Assembly (NCBI GenBank): GCA_900315705.1
Contig: ONAB01000017.1
Span: forward strand, 1-61,602
DNA length: 61,602 bases
Reading direction: 5' to 3'
Source of the DNA: an uncultured Bacteroidales bacterium
GTDB lineage: Bacteria; Bacteroidota; Bacteroidia; Bacteroidales; WCHB1-69
The notes beneath the pieces were generated by a model that saw nothing but the letters and a program-made list of their open reading frames with translations, was not told the DNA's origin and did not search any database. Positions 18,633-26,901 of this stretch are shown in pieces. Each line of letters starts with the position of its first letter. Position 1 is the first letter of the stretch. The position numbers and the translations under genes were made by a program.

Positions 18633-18651
18633 CACTCCTTTTTTGCTGATT

Positions 18652-19731
18652 ATGAGAAGAATTCTATTGCTTTTGGGAATGATGGCCACCGTAGTGCTCT
18701 ATGCCCAGATTCCGGCTGGTTACTATGATGCTGCCGACAACAAGGGTGGCAACGCCCTGCGCGTCTCCCTCTATTCGATTGTGAAGAACCACACTTCTTT
18801 GAGCTACAGTGCGTTGTGGAACGCCTTTTATACCACCGACGTGCGTCCCGACAACGGCAAGGTGTGGGACATCTACTCCGACAACCCCGACGGCGTCACG
18901 GCCTACTACTTCAACTTCGGCTCTGACCAGTGCGGCAACTACTCCGGCGAGGGCGACTGCTACAACCGCGAACACTCTGTGCCCAAAAGCTGGTTCAACG
19001 ACGCCACCCCGATGTACACCGACCTGTTCCATCTCTATCCCACCGACGGATGGGTCAACAACAAGCGCGGCAACCTGCCCCTCGGCGAGGTGAACAACCC
19101 CTCCTGGACCAGCACCAACGGCTCCAAAGTGGGCCCCTGCGTCACCGCCGGTTACAGCGGCACTGTATTTGAGCCCAATGACGCCTACAAGGGCGATTTG
19201 GCCCGCACCTATTTCTATATGACGGTCTGCTATATGGATAAGAACCTCGGCTACGAGCAGTCGATGTTCACGGGCGGCTCCCTCAAGCCCTGGGCCCTCA
19301 ATATGCTGCTGCGCTGGCACGACGAGGACCCTGTCAGCCTCAAAGAGTACGAGCGCAACAACGCTGTCTATGCCCTCCAGGGCAACCGCAACCCCTTCAT
19401 CGACTTCCCTGAGCTGGTGGACAAAATCTTCGGTGCCGACTCGGTCAACCCCTTCCATCCCAACGGCATCGAGGTGTGGATGAACCCCTCGCACTGGTCG
19501 CTCTACCCAGTGCCCGCCACCGATAGGGTCACCCTCGTGCCTCCGGTCCCCGTTGAGGAGGAGGTGCTGCTGCAAGTGCTGAATCTCGCCGGACAGGTGG
19601 TGCAGCAGGAACGCTGCATCCCCGCAGAGCGCTACACCCTGACTGTCAGTGACCTGCCCGCCGGCATCTATGTGCTGCAACTCCAAGGGGCCAACTTCCG
19701 CATAGCCCGCAAAATGGTGGTGGGAAAATAG
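18652..19731 (+). CDS. secreted endonuclease I family nuclease with T9SS sorting domain
   Basis: The product is 359 residues. I place the start at the ATG at 18652 because it gives a clean signal peptide (MRRILLLLGMMATVVLYAQ); the frame is open upstream but that part contains the promoter. Residues ~20-280 match the endonuclease I / EndA family, with the hallmark DCYNREHSVPKSWF, the metal-binding His and the DLFHLYPTDGWVNNKRGN segment. The last ~75 residues form a T9SS sorting domain (YPVPATDRVTL ... ARKMVVGK). Known for the family: Mg-dependent cleavage of double-stranded DNA and sometimes RNA. Inferred role: extracellular or surface nuclease for nutrient scavenging or degradation of DNA nets. 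Single-gene unit between its own promoter and mutS2. Confidence 0.9.
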   Translation: MRRILLLLGMMATVVLYAQIPAGYYDAADNKGGNALRVSLYSIVKNHTSLSYSALWNAFYTTDVRPDNGKVWDIYSDNPDGVTAYYFNFGSDQCGNYSGEGDCYNREHSVPKSWFNDATPMYTDLFHLYPTDGWVNNKRGNLPLGEVNNPSWTSTNGSKVGPCVTAGYSGTVFEPNDAYKGDLARTYFYMTVCYMDKNLGYEQSMFTGGSLKPWALNMLLRWHDEDPVSLKEYERNNAVYALQGNRNPFIDFPELVDKIFGADSVNPFHPNGIEVWMNPSHWSLYPVPATDRVTLVPPVPVEEEVLLQVLNLAGQVVQQERCIPAERYTLTVSDLPAGIYVLQLQGANFRIARKMVVGK

Positions 19732-19744
19732 CGCGCTTTTTTCG

Positions 19745-19752
19745 TACTTTTG
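19745..19752 (+). promoter_or_regulatory. -7 box upstream of mutS2
   Basis: TACTTTTG matches TAnnTTTG, 18 bases before the start codon. I see no clear TTG 19-21 bases upstream, so it is scored low. Confidence 0.45.
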
Positions 19753-19770
19753 CCGCCCTTTTTGAAGAAT

Positions 19771-22242
19771 ATGCTTTATCCTGATAATTTTGAAGAGAAA
19801 ATAGGCTTTAACACCATACGGCAACTGTTGTTGGGACATTGTCTCAGCCCGTTGGGGCGTGGGTTGGTTGACCAAATCGGGTTCCAGACCGATATCGAGA
19901 CCCTTCTGCCCGAACTGGAGACGGTGGAGGAGCTGCGCCAGCTGCTGCTGTTCGACGAGCCCTTTCCCGCCCAGGAGTACCACGACCTGCGCGCCGAGCT
20001 GAAACGCCTGCGCACCGACGGCACCTATATCGAGTTGGAGGAACTGGCCTGCCTGCGCGGCTTCATCGCCACGATGACCGCCATCTATGTCTATCTCAAA
20101 GTGCGGCAGGAGGACAACAAATACCCCCGCCTGTGGGCCCTCTGCGAGGAGATGCCCCTGCAGCGCGAACTGACCGCCGCCATCAACCGCATACTGGACG
20201 AAAAGGGCCAGCTGCGCGACAATGCCTCCGACGAACTGGCCCGCATCAAGTCCGAGATGAACCGCATCTCCAACGCCGCCGACCGCCAAATTCGCAAAAT
20301 CCTCACCGCCGCCAAGCAGGACGGACTGGTGAAGGAGGACGCCGAGATGACCGTCCGCAACGGCCGCCTCTGCATCCCTGTGGCTGCCCAGTTCAAACGC
20401 CGCCTCAAGGGATTTGTGCACGACGAGTCGGCCACTGGCCAGACCGTCTTCATCGAGCCCACCGAGGTGTTCGACGCCAACAACGAGTTGCGCGACCTTC
20501 AGAACGCCGTGCAGCGCGAAATCATCCGCATCCTCACTGAGCTCACCGACCAGATAAGGCCCGCCATCCCCGAGCTGTTGGAGGCCCAGCGGTTGATGGG
20601 CCGTTACGACTTCCTGCGCGCCAAGGCGCAACTGGCCATCGATATTGACGGCGCGCTTCCCCATCTCCACAACCAACCCCTTGTGCACTGGCAGAAAGCC
20701 CTCCACCCGCTGCTCCACCTCTCTTTCAAACGTACCTCCCGCAAAGTGGTGCCCTTGGATGTGGAACTCAACGGGGAACGCCGCATCCTCATCATCTCCG
20801 GCCCCAACGCCGGCGGCAAGTCCGTGTGCCTCAAGTGCGTCGGATTGCTGCAGTATATGATGCAATGCGGACTGCTCGTATCAATGCAGGGCACCTCTGA
20901 TATGGGCATTTTCCACAGTATGTTTATCGACATCGGCGACGAGCAATCCATCGAAAACGACCTCAGCACCTACAGTTCGCACCTCTCTAACCTGAAGGCG
21001 ATGGATGATCATCTTGATAGTCATTCACTTTTTTTAATAGATGAGTTTGGCTCGGGCACGGAACCCACTTTGGGCGGGGCTTTGGCGGAATCCATCTTGG
21101 AGAGTTTCTATGCCAAAAACGCCTACGGCATTATCACCACGCACTATGGGAATCTGAAAATGTTTCCCGACAGCCATCCGGAAGCCGAAAACGGGGCGAT
21201 GCTGTACGATACCCAGGCCCTGAAGCCCCTTTATACGCTGAAAATCGGCAAACCCGGCAGCTCTTTCACCTACGAAATCGCCCGCCATATCGGCCTCAAC
21301 GCTCGCATTATCGACGCGGCCATCGCCAAGTCGGGCACCGCCCAGATCGACTATGAACGCAAACTCGAGGAGATTGAGATTATGCGTTTGGAAACTGAAA
21401 AAATGTTAAAACAGGTGCACGCCGCCGACGATCAGCTGGCTGAGATGATTGACGGCTATGCCGAGAAGTTCGCCGAGTTGGACAAGCAGCGCAAGGATAT
21501 CATCCAGAAGGCCAAAAACCAGGCCAACAGCATCGTGGAGAGTGCCAACAAGGTGATTGAGAAGACCATCCGCGACATCAAGGAGGCGAAAGCCGACAGC
21601 GAGAAGACCAAAAAGGCGCGCGAGAATGTGGGTGAGCTCAAGAAGGAGCTGCAAAAAGAGATTACCTCCATTGAGCACGAGGAGACGCTCAAGCCCATCG
21701 TACCCATCAAACGCACCAAGCCCGTGGCCAAGAAAGCGGAGGAGAAGCCCGAGGACCGGACCATCCGGGTGGGCGACTCCGTCTTTATGGCGGATATGCA
21801 GATCTCGGGCGAGGTGACTGCCATCGATGGCAACGACGCCACCATCGCATTCAACTCCATCTCCTTGCGGACAGATGTTCGCAAGTTGGCCAAAATCAGC
21901 AAGAAGGAGGCGCGCGAGGTGCGTCGCGGCGGGGTAGTGCACTATAACGAAGGCTCCCTCGCCGATGCGATGAACAAGAAGTTGGCGGCCTTCGACTCCA
22001 CCCTCGACATCCGGGGTATGCGGGTGGAGGAGATGACCCCCATACTGTCCGACTATCTCGACGAGGCTGCGCTGCTGAGCATCCGCTATGTGCGCATACT
22101 CCACGGCAAGGGCAACGGCATCCTCCGCCAGGTGGTGCGCCAGCAGCTTGCCCGCCGCAGCGATGTGGAAACCTTCGAGGACGAGATTCTGGAAATGGGC
22201 GGCAGCGGCATCACAGTGGTGAAGATGTCTGAGGGCCGTTAG
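19771..22242 (+). CDS. mutS2: endonuclease MutS2
   Basis: The product is 823 residues, close to the usual MutS2 length. The ATG at 19771 (MLYPDNFEEKIGF) fits the family N-terminus; an upstream TTG would overlap the -7 box. The order is MutS core/clamp (about 1-300), ATPase domain with Walker A GPNAGGKS near 345 (most family members have GPNTGGKT) and Walker B LFLIDEFGSGTEPT near 425, a long coiled coil (~515-660), a KOW-like segment (IRVGDSVFMAD), and a C-terminal Smr domain with LDIRGMR and HGKGNGILR. Known for the family: binds branched DNA and suppresses recombination, or splits collided ribosomes in some bacteria; it does not act in mismatch repair. Convergent with comF, separated by a heptad array. 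Confidence 0.95.
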   Translation: MLYPDNFEEKIGFNTIRQLLLGHCLSPLGRGLVDQIGFQTDIETLLPELETVEELRQLLLFDEPFPAQEYHDLRAELKRLRTDGTYIELEELACLRGFIATMTAIYVYLKVRQEDNKYPRLWALCEEMPLQRELTAAINRILDEKGQLRDNASDELARIKSEMNRISNAADRQIRKILTAAKQDGLVKEDAEMTVRNGRLCIPVAAQFKRRLKGFVHDESATGQTVFIEPTEVFDANNELRDLQNAVQREIIRILTELTDQIRPAIPELLEAQRLMGRYDFLRAKAQLAIDIDGALPHLHNQPLVHWQKALHPLLHLSFKRTSRKVVPLDVELNGERRILIISGPNAGGKSVCLKCVGLLQYMMQCGLLVSMQGTSDMGIFHSMFIDIGDEQSIENDLSTYSSHLSNLKAMDDHLDSHSLFLIDEFGSGTEPTLGGALAESILESFYAKNAYGIITTHYGNLKMFPDSHPEAENGAMLYDTQALKPLYTLKIGKPGSSFTYEIARHIGLNARIIDAAIAKSGTAQIDYERKLEEIEIMRLETEKMLKQVHAADDQLAEMIDGYAEKFAELDKQRKDIIQKAKNQANSIVESANKVIEKTIRDIKEAKADSEKTKKARENVGELKKELQKEITSIEHEETLKPIVPIKRTKPVAKKAEEKPEDRTIRVGDSVFMADMQISGEVTAIDGNDATIAFNSISLRTDVRKLAKISKKEAREVRRGGVVHYNEGSLADAMNKKLAAFDSTLDIRGMRVEEMTPILSDYLDEAALLSIRYVRILHGKGNGILRQVVRQQLARRSDVETFEDEILEMGGSGITVVKMSEGR

Positions 22243-22326
22243 CCGTTAGCCATTAGCCGTTGGCCCTTAGCCCTTAGCAGTTAGCCAATGGCCAATAGCT
22301 AATAGCCAATAGCCAATGGCTAATGC
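22243..22326. repeat. heptad array forming a hairpin between convergent genes
   Basis: About twelve 7-base units (CGTTAGC, CATTAGC, CGTTGGC, CCTTAGC, AGTTAGC, CAATGGC, CAATAGC, TAATAGC) fill the gap between mutS2 and comF. The left half (CATTAGCCGTTGGC) is nearly complementary to the right half (GCCAATGGCTAATG), so the whole can fold back and may end transcription from both sides. The terminator role is inferred. Confidence 0.75.
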
Positions 22327-23009
22327 TGCGCTGCGGCCAGGGTCACCACGCTGACGCGCACTCCCTCAATCGTTAACAGCTGTTGTACTGCAGCTTCTGT
22401 GGTGGCGCCCGTGGTGAGCACGTCGTCGCACACCAGCAGGTGCTGGCCCTTCACCCGTTCGCCATTTTGCACCATAAACACCTCTTTTACGTTCTCCCAG
22501 CGGTTGAAACGGCTTTTGCGCGTCTGTGTTTCGGTGAAATGCGTGCGCACCAGGATGTCGGTGCGGTAGGGGATGCCCATTCCGCGGCTCAGGCCCTTGG
22601 CAATCCATTCGCTCTGGTTGTAGCCCCGCTTGCGTTCCTTTTTCGGATGCAAGGGGATGGGAATGATGCCGCTGATCTCCTGAAAACGGGGTTCCGCCGC
22701 TAACTGCCGGCCGTAGTAGGTGCCGAGAAAGTCGCCCAACTCCTTCTGTCCATTGTATTTGAGGTTGTGCAAGATATGCTGGGTGATAGTCCCCTTTTTG
22801 TAATACAGGAGCGATGCCACCTCCTCCACCTTCACACGCCCCGCGAAGATGAGCTTGAGCGGGTTGTCGTGTTCCTTATGGTAGTGGGTTTCAGGAAGAT
22901 GCAGCTGGCAATGGAGGCACAGACACGCCTCGTGATGCTGCAACGCCTCCCCGCACCCCGCACATAGACGGGGATAAAACAGAGACAGGATGTTATCAAT
23001 TATTTTCAT
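22320..23009 (-). CDS. comF: ComF family protein (phosphoribosyltransferase-like)
   Basis: The product is 229 residues, normal for the family. The N-terminal zinc-binding segment has CAGCG and CLHC pairs (residues ~16-35). The C-terminal phosphoribosyltransferase fold has the PRPP-binding loop CDDVLTTGATT near 195-205. ComF proteins are linked to DNA uptake and late steps of natural transformation in several bacteria, but the enzymatic reaction is not settled. No other competence gene is adjacent. The stop lies inside the heptad array shared with mutS2. Confidence 0.9.
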   Translation of the reverse strand: MKIIDNILSLFYPRLCAGCGEALQHHEACLCLHCQLHLPETHYHKEHDNPLKLIFAGRVKVEEVASLLYYKKGTITQHILHNLKYNGQKELGDFLGTYYGRQLAAEPRFQEISGIIPIPLHPKKERKRGYNQSEWIAKGLSRGMGIPYRTDILVRTHFTETQTRKSRFNRWENVKEVFMVQNGERVKGQHLLVCDDVLTTGATTEAAVQQLLTIEGVRVSVVTLAAAQH

Positions 23010-23118
23010 AAGTGTTAGATTTTATTAAATTCACAACGAAAATAAAGGATGTTTATTATATAATGTAAAAGTTCTGCCCCGGGAAAAATCTTAAAAAAAC
23101 ATAAAACTAATTTTTTAG

Positions 23119-23149
23119 TTGTATAATTAAAAAATAAATTGTATGTTTG
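23119..23149 (+). promoter_or_regulatory. promoter of the BlaI/M56 operon
   Basis: TTG at 23119-23121 and TATGTTTG at 23142-23149, spacing 20: a full match to the Bacteroidota consensus. It is over 230 bases from the start codon because of the repeat array in between. Confidence 0.75.
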
Positions 23150-23190
23150 CCACGTCATTCCTTGAGCAGTCCCGAAGGGACAAAATTCTA

Positions 23191-23350
23191 GTAACCCCGC
23201 ACAAGCGACGAAGGAGCGCAGTGTGGGGGTGGGAGGGGGAGACCGCCGCGCACGCCGCGCAAGTAACCCCGCACAAGCGACGAAGGAGCGCAGTGTGGGG
23301 GTCGAGAGGAGGAGACCGCCGCAAATCGACGAAGGAGCGCAGTGTGGGGA
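23191..23350 (+). repeat. tandem hairpin repeat, 72-bp period, 2.5 copies
   Basis: The core is CCCCGCAC, an inner segment GCGACGAAGGAGCGCA, then GTGTGGGG. The outer arms pair over 8 positions (one G-T) and the inner GCG/CGC can extend the fold. Copies start at 23191 and 23263 (period 72); a third lacks its left arm (from about 23327). Copies are nearly identical, suggesting recent duplication. I see no spacer diversity or flanking genes that would suggest CRISPR. Confidence 0.85.
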
Positions 23351-23386
23351 CCAAGGATCGGAGACCAATGATCAAAAACCAATGAT

Positions 23387-23773
23387 ATGAAAGAACTAAC
23401 AAAAGCAGAAGAACAGGTAATGCACGTGTTATGGAAGATCGGGCAGGGGTTCGCCGCCGACCTCATCGCCAATTTTCCGGAGCCGAAGCCGGCGTACAAC
23501 ACCGTTTTAACCATAGTGCGAATCCTCGAGAAGAAGGGGTTCGTGTTGCACGAGACCTTCGGGAAGGCGAACCGCTATTACCCGCTGGTCAGCAAAGAGC
23601 GGTACTCGGAAGAGTTTATGCAACACTTCGTGCGCAACTATTTCGACAACTCCTTCAAATCGATGGTCTCCTTTTTCGCTCAGAACAAGGACCTTTCGAT
23701 GGAGGATTTGGACGAAATCCGCCGTATGATTGATGCGGTGCCAGATGATAGTACCACCCATAAAACTGAATGA
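23387..23773 (+). CDS. BlaI/MecI/CopY family transcriptional repressor
   Basis: The product is 128 residues, typical for the family. The N-terminal winged helix (LTKAEEQVMHVLWKIGQG ... AYNTVLTIVRILEKKGF) binds DNA; the C-terminal helices form the dimer. Its stop overlaps the start of the M56 gene (ATGA at 23770), so the two are translated as a pair. Known for the family: the repressor is cleaved or released when the M56 partner senses a signal. The signal here is unknown; no beta-lactamase gene is adjacent, so antibiotic sensing should not be assumed. Confidence 0.93.
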   Translation: MKELTKAEEQVMHVLWKIGQGFAADLIANFPEPKPAYNTVLTIVRILEKKGFVLHETFGKANRYYPLVSKERYSEEFMQHFVRNYFDNSFKSMVSFFAQNKDLSMEDLDEIRRMIDAVPDDSTTHKTE

Positions 23774-25362
23774 TTATGAAAACGATTCTCTTTTCCGCCG
23801 TGGCCATCGCCCTCTTTTTCGGGCTATATGCCGTCACCTTGCGCCGGAGCAATCTGTTCCGTCTGCGCCGTTTCTATCTCATTGGAACACTCATTGTTTC
23901 GATGATTATTCCCTTTGTATCCATTGAGACGAAGGCCCCGCAGGCTGCCCGCGTAAGCGCCTATGTGCAGCAGATTCAGGTGCCTGAAGAGACCGCCGTG
24001 CCGCAAATGGAGGTCCAAGAAGCCCCAACCGAGCCAGTGCAGGCTGCAACGCCGTCGCCATCGCCAACGGATCCTGTCGCTGTAACCTCTTATTGGAATT
24101 GGAAGGATGTCTTGCCGACGATCTATATCGTCGGATGCGCATTCGCCTTCATCCTTTTGGTTGTCAAACTGATAAAGACGTCCTCATACTACCGACGCAG
24201 TACCATATCGGAGGAACTTTCCTCAGATGGGATGCGGGTGCGCGTGTTGGCTGAACCCGACGGCAACCTTCCGTTCTCGTTCCTGCGGTCGGTGTTTGTG
24301 AATCCGGACGTGTTTACCGACGGTGAATTACGACAGGTGCTGGCGCACGAGTGCGCACACATCCGTCAGCGCCACACTTACGACCTGCTCTTTATGGAAG
24401 TGCTCAAGGTGCTGCAATGGTTCAACCCCATCATTTACTTTTATATGAGGGAATTGCGAACTGTTCACGAGTATTTGGCTGACGAACAGGTGTTGGCGCA
24501 CGGTGCTCCCAAGCGCGACTATTTAGAGCTGCTGTACAAGCAGTTGTGTGTGGGCAAGTTTCTCCCCGTGGGCAACAGCTTCCGCCATCTGCTGACCAAA
24601 AAGCGCATTCTGATGATGAACCAGCCAGTGAAACGCAGAGTGTCGGCGTGGTGGTTGCTCGCGCTCGTTCCCATCATCGCCGGATTGCTTTTGGTGAACT
24701 GCCATCCGAAAACGGAGGAATTTGCCGATGAATTGCCGGAGGAGGTTGTCGAAGAGCCAGTCTGCGAGAATCCGGATGTGATGCCGGAGTTTCCGGGTGG
24801 CATCGAGCAGTATTTGGACAACCTTTTCGATAGTATAGAGTACCCAGAACTGGCCAAGAAGTACAAGTTTTCAGGACAATATATGGTCCGTTTCATTGTG
24901 GAGAAAGACGGGCGTGTTCTCATCGCAGAGTTGGATACGGCCCACATCAAATGGCAGCCTGTGATCGGTGAAAAGGGTGAAGTGGGAATGGTTCGTGTCA
25001 GTCACTTCAACGGTGACAGCCTTGTGCTCGGACACGTTATCTTTGGGAAAGACGAATCGGTGAACTGGGAAGCGATGAGAGAAAAAGTACGACAGATGGA
25101 TGAAGCGAATATAGCGGAAATCAACCGTGCCTTCCGCGCTGCACCCGTCTGTAAGCCTGCCTTGAAAGAGGGCCAGCCCGTGCGCTGCGAACTGAGTCTG
25201 CCGTTCTTCTTTGTCTTCGAGATGTTCCCCCCTCTCGGAGAAAGCAGCGCCCCGGAAGATAAAATCCCCCATATCGCACACTACACCATCGATACCATCC
25301 CTGTCAACACACTGGTGGTGAGTATCACTTCTGACAGAATTGCGGTTGAGAACAAGAAGTGA
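23770..25362 (+). CDS. BlaR1/MecR1-like M56 membrane metallopeptidase with TonB C-terminal-like domain
   Basis: The product is 530 residues. The ATG at 23770 overlaps the repressor stop; a second ATG at 23776 (MKTIL) is possible. Hydrophobic segments lie near residues 5-20, 35-50 and 115-135, with another after the protease domain (~293-310, WWLLALVPIIAGLLLVNC). The zinc protease motif HECAH is near residue 195, followed by NPIIYFYMREL and HEYLADEQ. The C-terminal part (PEFPGGIEQYLDNL ... YMVRFIVEKDGRV) resembles a TonB C-terminal domain, as often seen in Bacteroidota M56 proteins; it replaces the penicillin-binding sensor of true BlaR1. Inferred: signal-responsive protease that inactivates the upstream repressor. 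Confidence 0.9.
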   Translation: MIMKTILFSAVAIALFFGLYAVTLRRSNLFRLRRFYLIGTLIVSMIIPFVSIETKAPQAARVSAYVQQIQVPEETAVPQMEVQEAPTEPVQAATPSPSPTDPVAVTSYWNWKDVLPTIYIVGCAFAFILLVVKLIKTSSYYRRSTISEELSSDGMRVRVLAEPDGNLPFSFLRSVFVNPDVFTDGELRQVLAHECAHIRQRHTYDLLFMEVLKVLQWFNPIIYFYMRELRTVHEYLADEQVLAHGAPKRDYLELLYKQLCVGKFLPVGNSFRHLLTKKRILMMNQPVKRRVSAWWLLALVPIIAGLLLVNCHPKTEEFADELPEEVVEEPVCENPDVMPEFPGGIEQYLDNLFDSIEYPELAKKYKFSGQYMVRFIVEKDGRVLIAELDTAHIKWQPVIGEKGEVGMVRVSHFNGDSLVLGHVIFGKDESVNWEAMREKVRQMDEANIAEINRAFRAAPVCKPALKEGQPVRCELSLPFFFVFEMFPPLGESSAPEDKIPHIAHYTIDTIPVNTLVVSITSDRIAVENKK

Positions 25363-25375
25363 TAGAAATTTTTTG

Positions 25376-25383
25376 TATCTTTG
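25376..25383 (+). promoter_or_regulatory. -7 box upstream of the AAA ATPase gene
   Basis: TATCTTTG at 25376-25383, about 100 bases before the start codon; no clear -33 element. Confidence 0.45.
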
Positions 25384-25483
25384 CACCTGTATTTTTCTTT
25401 TACTATTTTTATAAATCATTGTTATACAGTAAATAGTAAATAAAAAATAGAAACAAGTATTTATATAAACGAAGATTTATATT

Positions 25484-26797
25484 ATGAAATTCTACGATAG
25501 GGAAGAGGAAATCATCATTCTTCAGGAGGACGAAAAACTGGCAGAAAAGAACGCTATGTTCACAGTGCTGTCGGGCAGACGACGCGTGGGCAAAACCTCG
25601 TTAGTGATGAAAGCCTTTGAGGGGAAGCAGTTTGCCTATCTCTTTGTGTCGAAAGACAGCGAAGCCCTCCTTTGCGGGAAACTCCAGCAGGCCCTCGAAG
25701 AACAGTTGGGCATACAGGTCTATGGGCAGCTGACGCACTTCCGAGACCTTTTCGATGTGATTATGCGTGAGTCGCAGAAACGACATTTCACGGTAATTTT
25801 CGACGAGTTCCAAAATCTATACAAGATCAATCCAGCCATCTTCAGTGAGATGCAGGACATTTGGGACCGCACACACCGCGAGTCGCATATCAATCTCATC
25901 ACGATGGGCAGCATCCGTTCGCTGATGAAGCGAATTTTCGAGGACGAAAACGAACCCCTCTACGGCCGCCCGACCTCCAAATTCACCCTTCATCCGTTCA
26001 CCATACAGGTGTTGAAACAGATTTTCCGTGATCACGCCCCCAACTACCGCAACGAAGATTTGCTATGCCTGTATATGATTACGGGTGGCGTGGCCAAATA
26101 TGTGGAGCTGCTGATGGATGCGGGGTGTTATACCAAGGAGAAGATGCTCAACTACGTGTGCCGACGCGACTCCTACTTCCTTACCGAAGGGCGCGACTTG
26201 ATGAACCAGGAGTTTGGTGACGAGAGCGCCACCTATTTCTCCATCCTGCAACTTATCGCCGGCGGCTCGAATCGCCGTTCGGACATTGACGGCACTATGC
26301 AGAAGGATATGGGCACTTTCCTCCAGAATTTGGAGAAGAACTATGGTCTTGTAAGTCGTCTGAAGCCGCTACTTTCCAAGCCGACCAGCAAGACCAGCAC
26401 CTACGAGATATCAGATCAGTTCTTGAGATTCTGGTTCCGCTTTGTGTGGCCGTATCAGTCGTTGGTGGAGCGCAGCCAGCTTTCGCTCCTGAAACAGAAT
26501 ATGCTGCGCGGATATGAGCAGTTCACGGGTCGTACGCTGGAACAGTATTTTCAGGCTCTGGTGATGGAGACCGGCCAATACACCACGGTGGGCAACTGGT
26601 GGGATCGCAAGGGAAAGAACGAGATAGATCTGATTGCTCTGAACGAATTCGATCACACGGGCATTGCTGCGGAAGTCAAACGCAATCCCGACAAAATAAG
26701 CCTTTCGGATCTGCAGGACAAGGTCGGGAATCTCCCCGTATCGGAATTCGGGCGGTACAATCTCGAGTTGCGTGCATTTTCGTTAGAAGATATGTGA
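25484..26797 (+). CDS. AAA family ATPase with C-terminal DUF234-type nuclease-like domain
   Basis: The product is 437 residues. The N-terminal half is an archaeal-type AAA ATPase: Walker A GRRRVGKTSL near residue 31 and a Walker B-like VIFDEFQNL near 105. The middle includes a winged-helix region (about 255-310). The C-terminal ~100 residues match DUF234, with the E-D-x(n)-E-x-K-like arrangement NEIDLIALNEF ... AAEVKRNP of the PD-(D/E)XK fold. Biological role unknown; the family is widespread in archaea and Bacteroidota and is sometimes mobile. It stands alone with a ~120-base AT-rich upstream region. Recognition of the family is firm, function is not. Confidence 0.88.
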   Translation: MKFYDREEEIIILQEDEKLAEKNAMFTVLSGRRRVGKTSLVMKAFEGKQFAYLFVSKDSEALLCGKLQQALEEQLGIQVYGQLTHFRDLFDVIMRESQKRHFTVIFDEFQNLYKINPAIFSEMQDIWDRTHRESHINLITMGSIRSLMKRIFEDENEPLYGRPTSKFTLHPFTIQVLKQIFRDHAPNYRNEDLLCLYMITGGVAKYVELLMDAGCYTKEKMLNYVCRRDSYFLTEGRDLMNQEFGDESATYFSILQLIAGGSNRRSDIDGTMQKDMGTFLQNLEKNYGLVSRLKPLLSKPTSKTSTYEISDQFLRFWFRFVWPYQSLVERSQLSLLKQNMLRGYEQFTGRTLEQYFQALVMETGQYTTVGNWWDRKGKNEIDLIALNEFDHTGIAAEVKRNPDKISLSDLQDKVGNLPVSEFGRYNLELRAFSLEDM

Positions 26798-26839
26798 AAG
26801 TAGAGTCACTGTTTGGGGTATGAGGAGTGGCCCCAATTA

Positions 26840-26867
26840 TCGTAAATCGTACATCGCAAACCGAAAA
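26840..26867. repeat. heptad repeat (TCGTAAA type)
   Basis: Units TCGTAAA, TCGTACA, TCGCAAA, CCGAAAA lie directly upstream of the purB -7 box. They share the words of 922-963 and the reverse complement of 60362-60411. Confidence 0.7.
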
Positions 26868-26872
26868 AAATG

Positions 26873-26880
26873 TATCTTTG
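26873..26880 (+). promoter_or_regulatory. -7 box of purB
   Basis: TATCTTTG at 26873-26880, followed by GCACCTCC and the start codon 21 bases later. The -33 position falls in the heptad array and shows no clear TTG. Confidence 0.5.
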
Positions 26881-26901
26881 CACCTCCAATAAACTGATGC
26901 A

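Larger units (their letters stand above)
23010..23386. other. spacer and 5' leader of the BlaI/M56 operon filled with hairpin repeats
   Basis: A 377-base stretch without a credible gene. It starts AT-rich (upstream of comF), carries a strong plus-strand promoter at 23119-23149, then a GTCCC-GAA-GGGAC hairpin (23169-23181) and a tandem hairpin repeat (23191-23350) before the start codon of the BlaI gene. The transcribed leader is therefore about 230 bases. Confidence 0.75.

Noticed and set aside
18664-20865. Minus-strand open frame of 733 codons across the endonuclease and mutS2
   Set aside because: Antisense to two well-recognised genes and without a family match.
23191-23363. Possible CRISPR array
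   Set aside because: Only 2.5 copies, the whole 72-base unit is repeated with no variable spacers, and no cas gene is present. It is a hairpin repeat.
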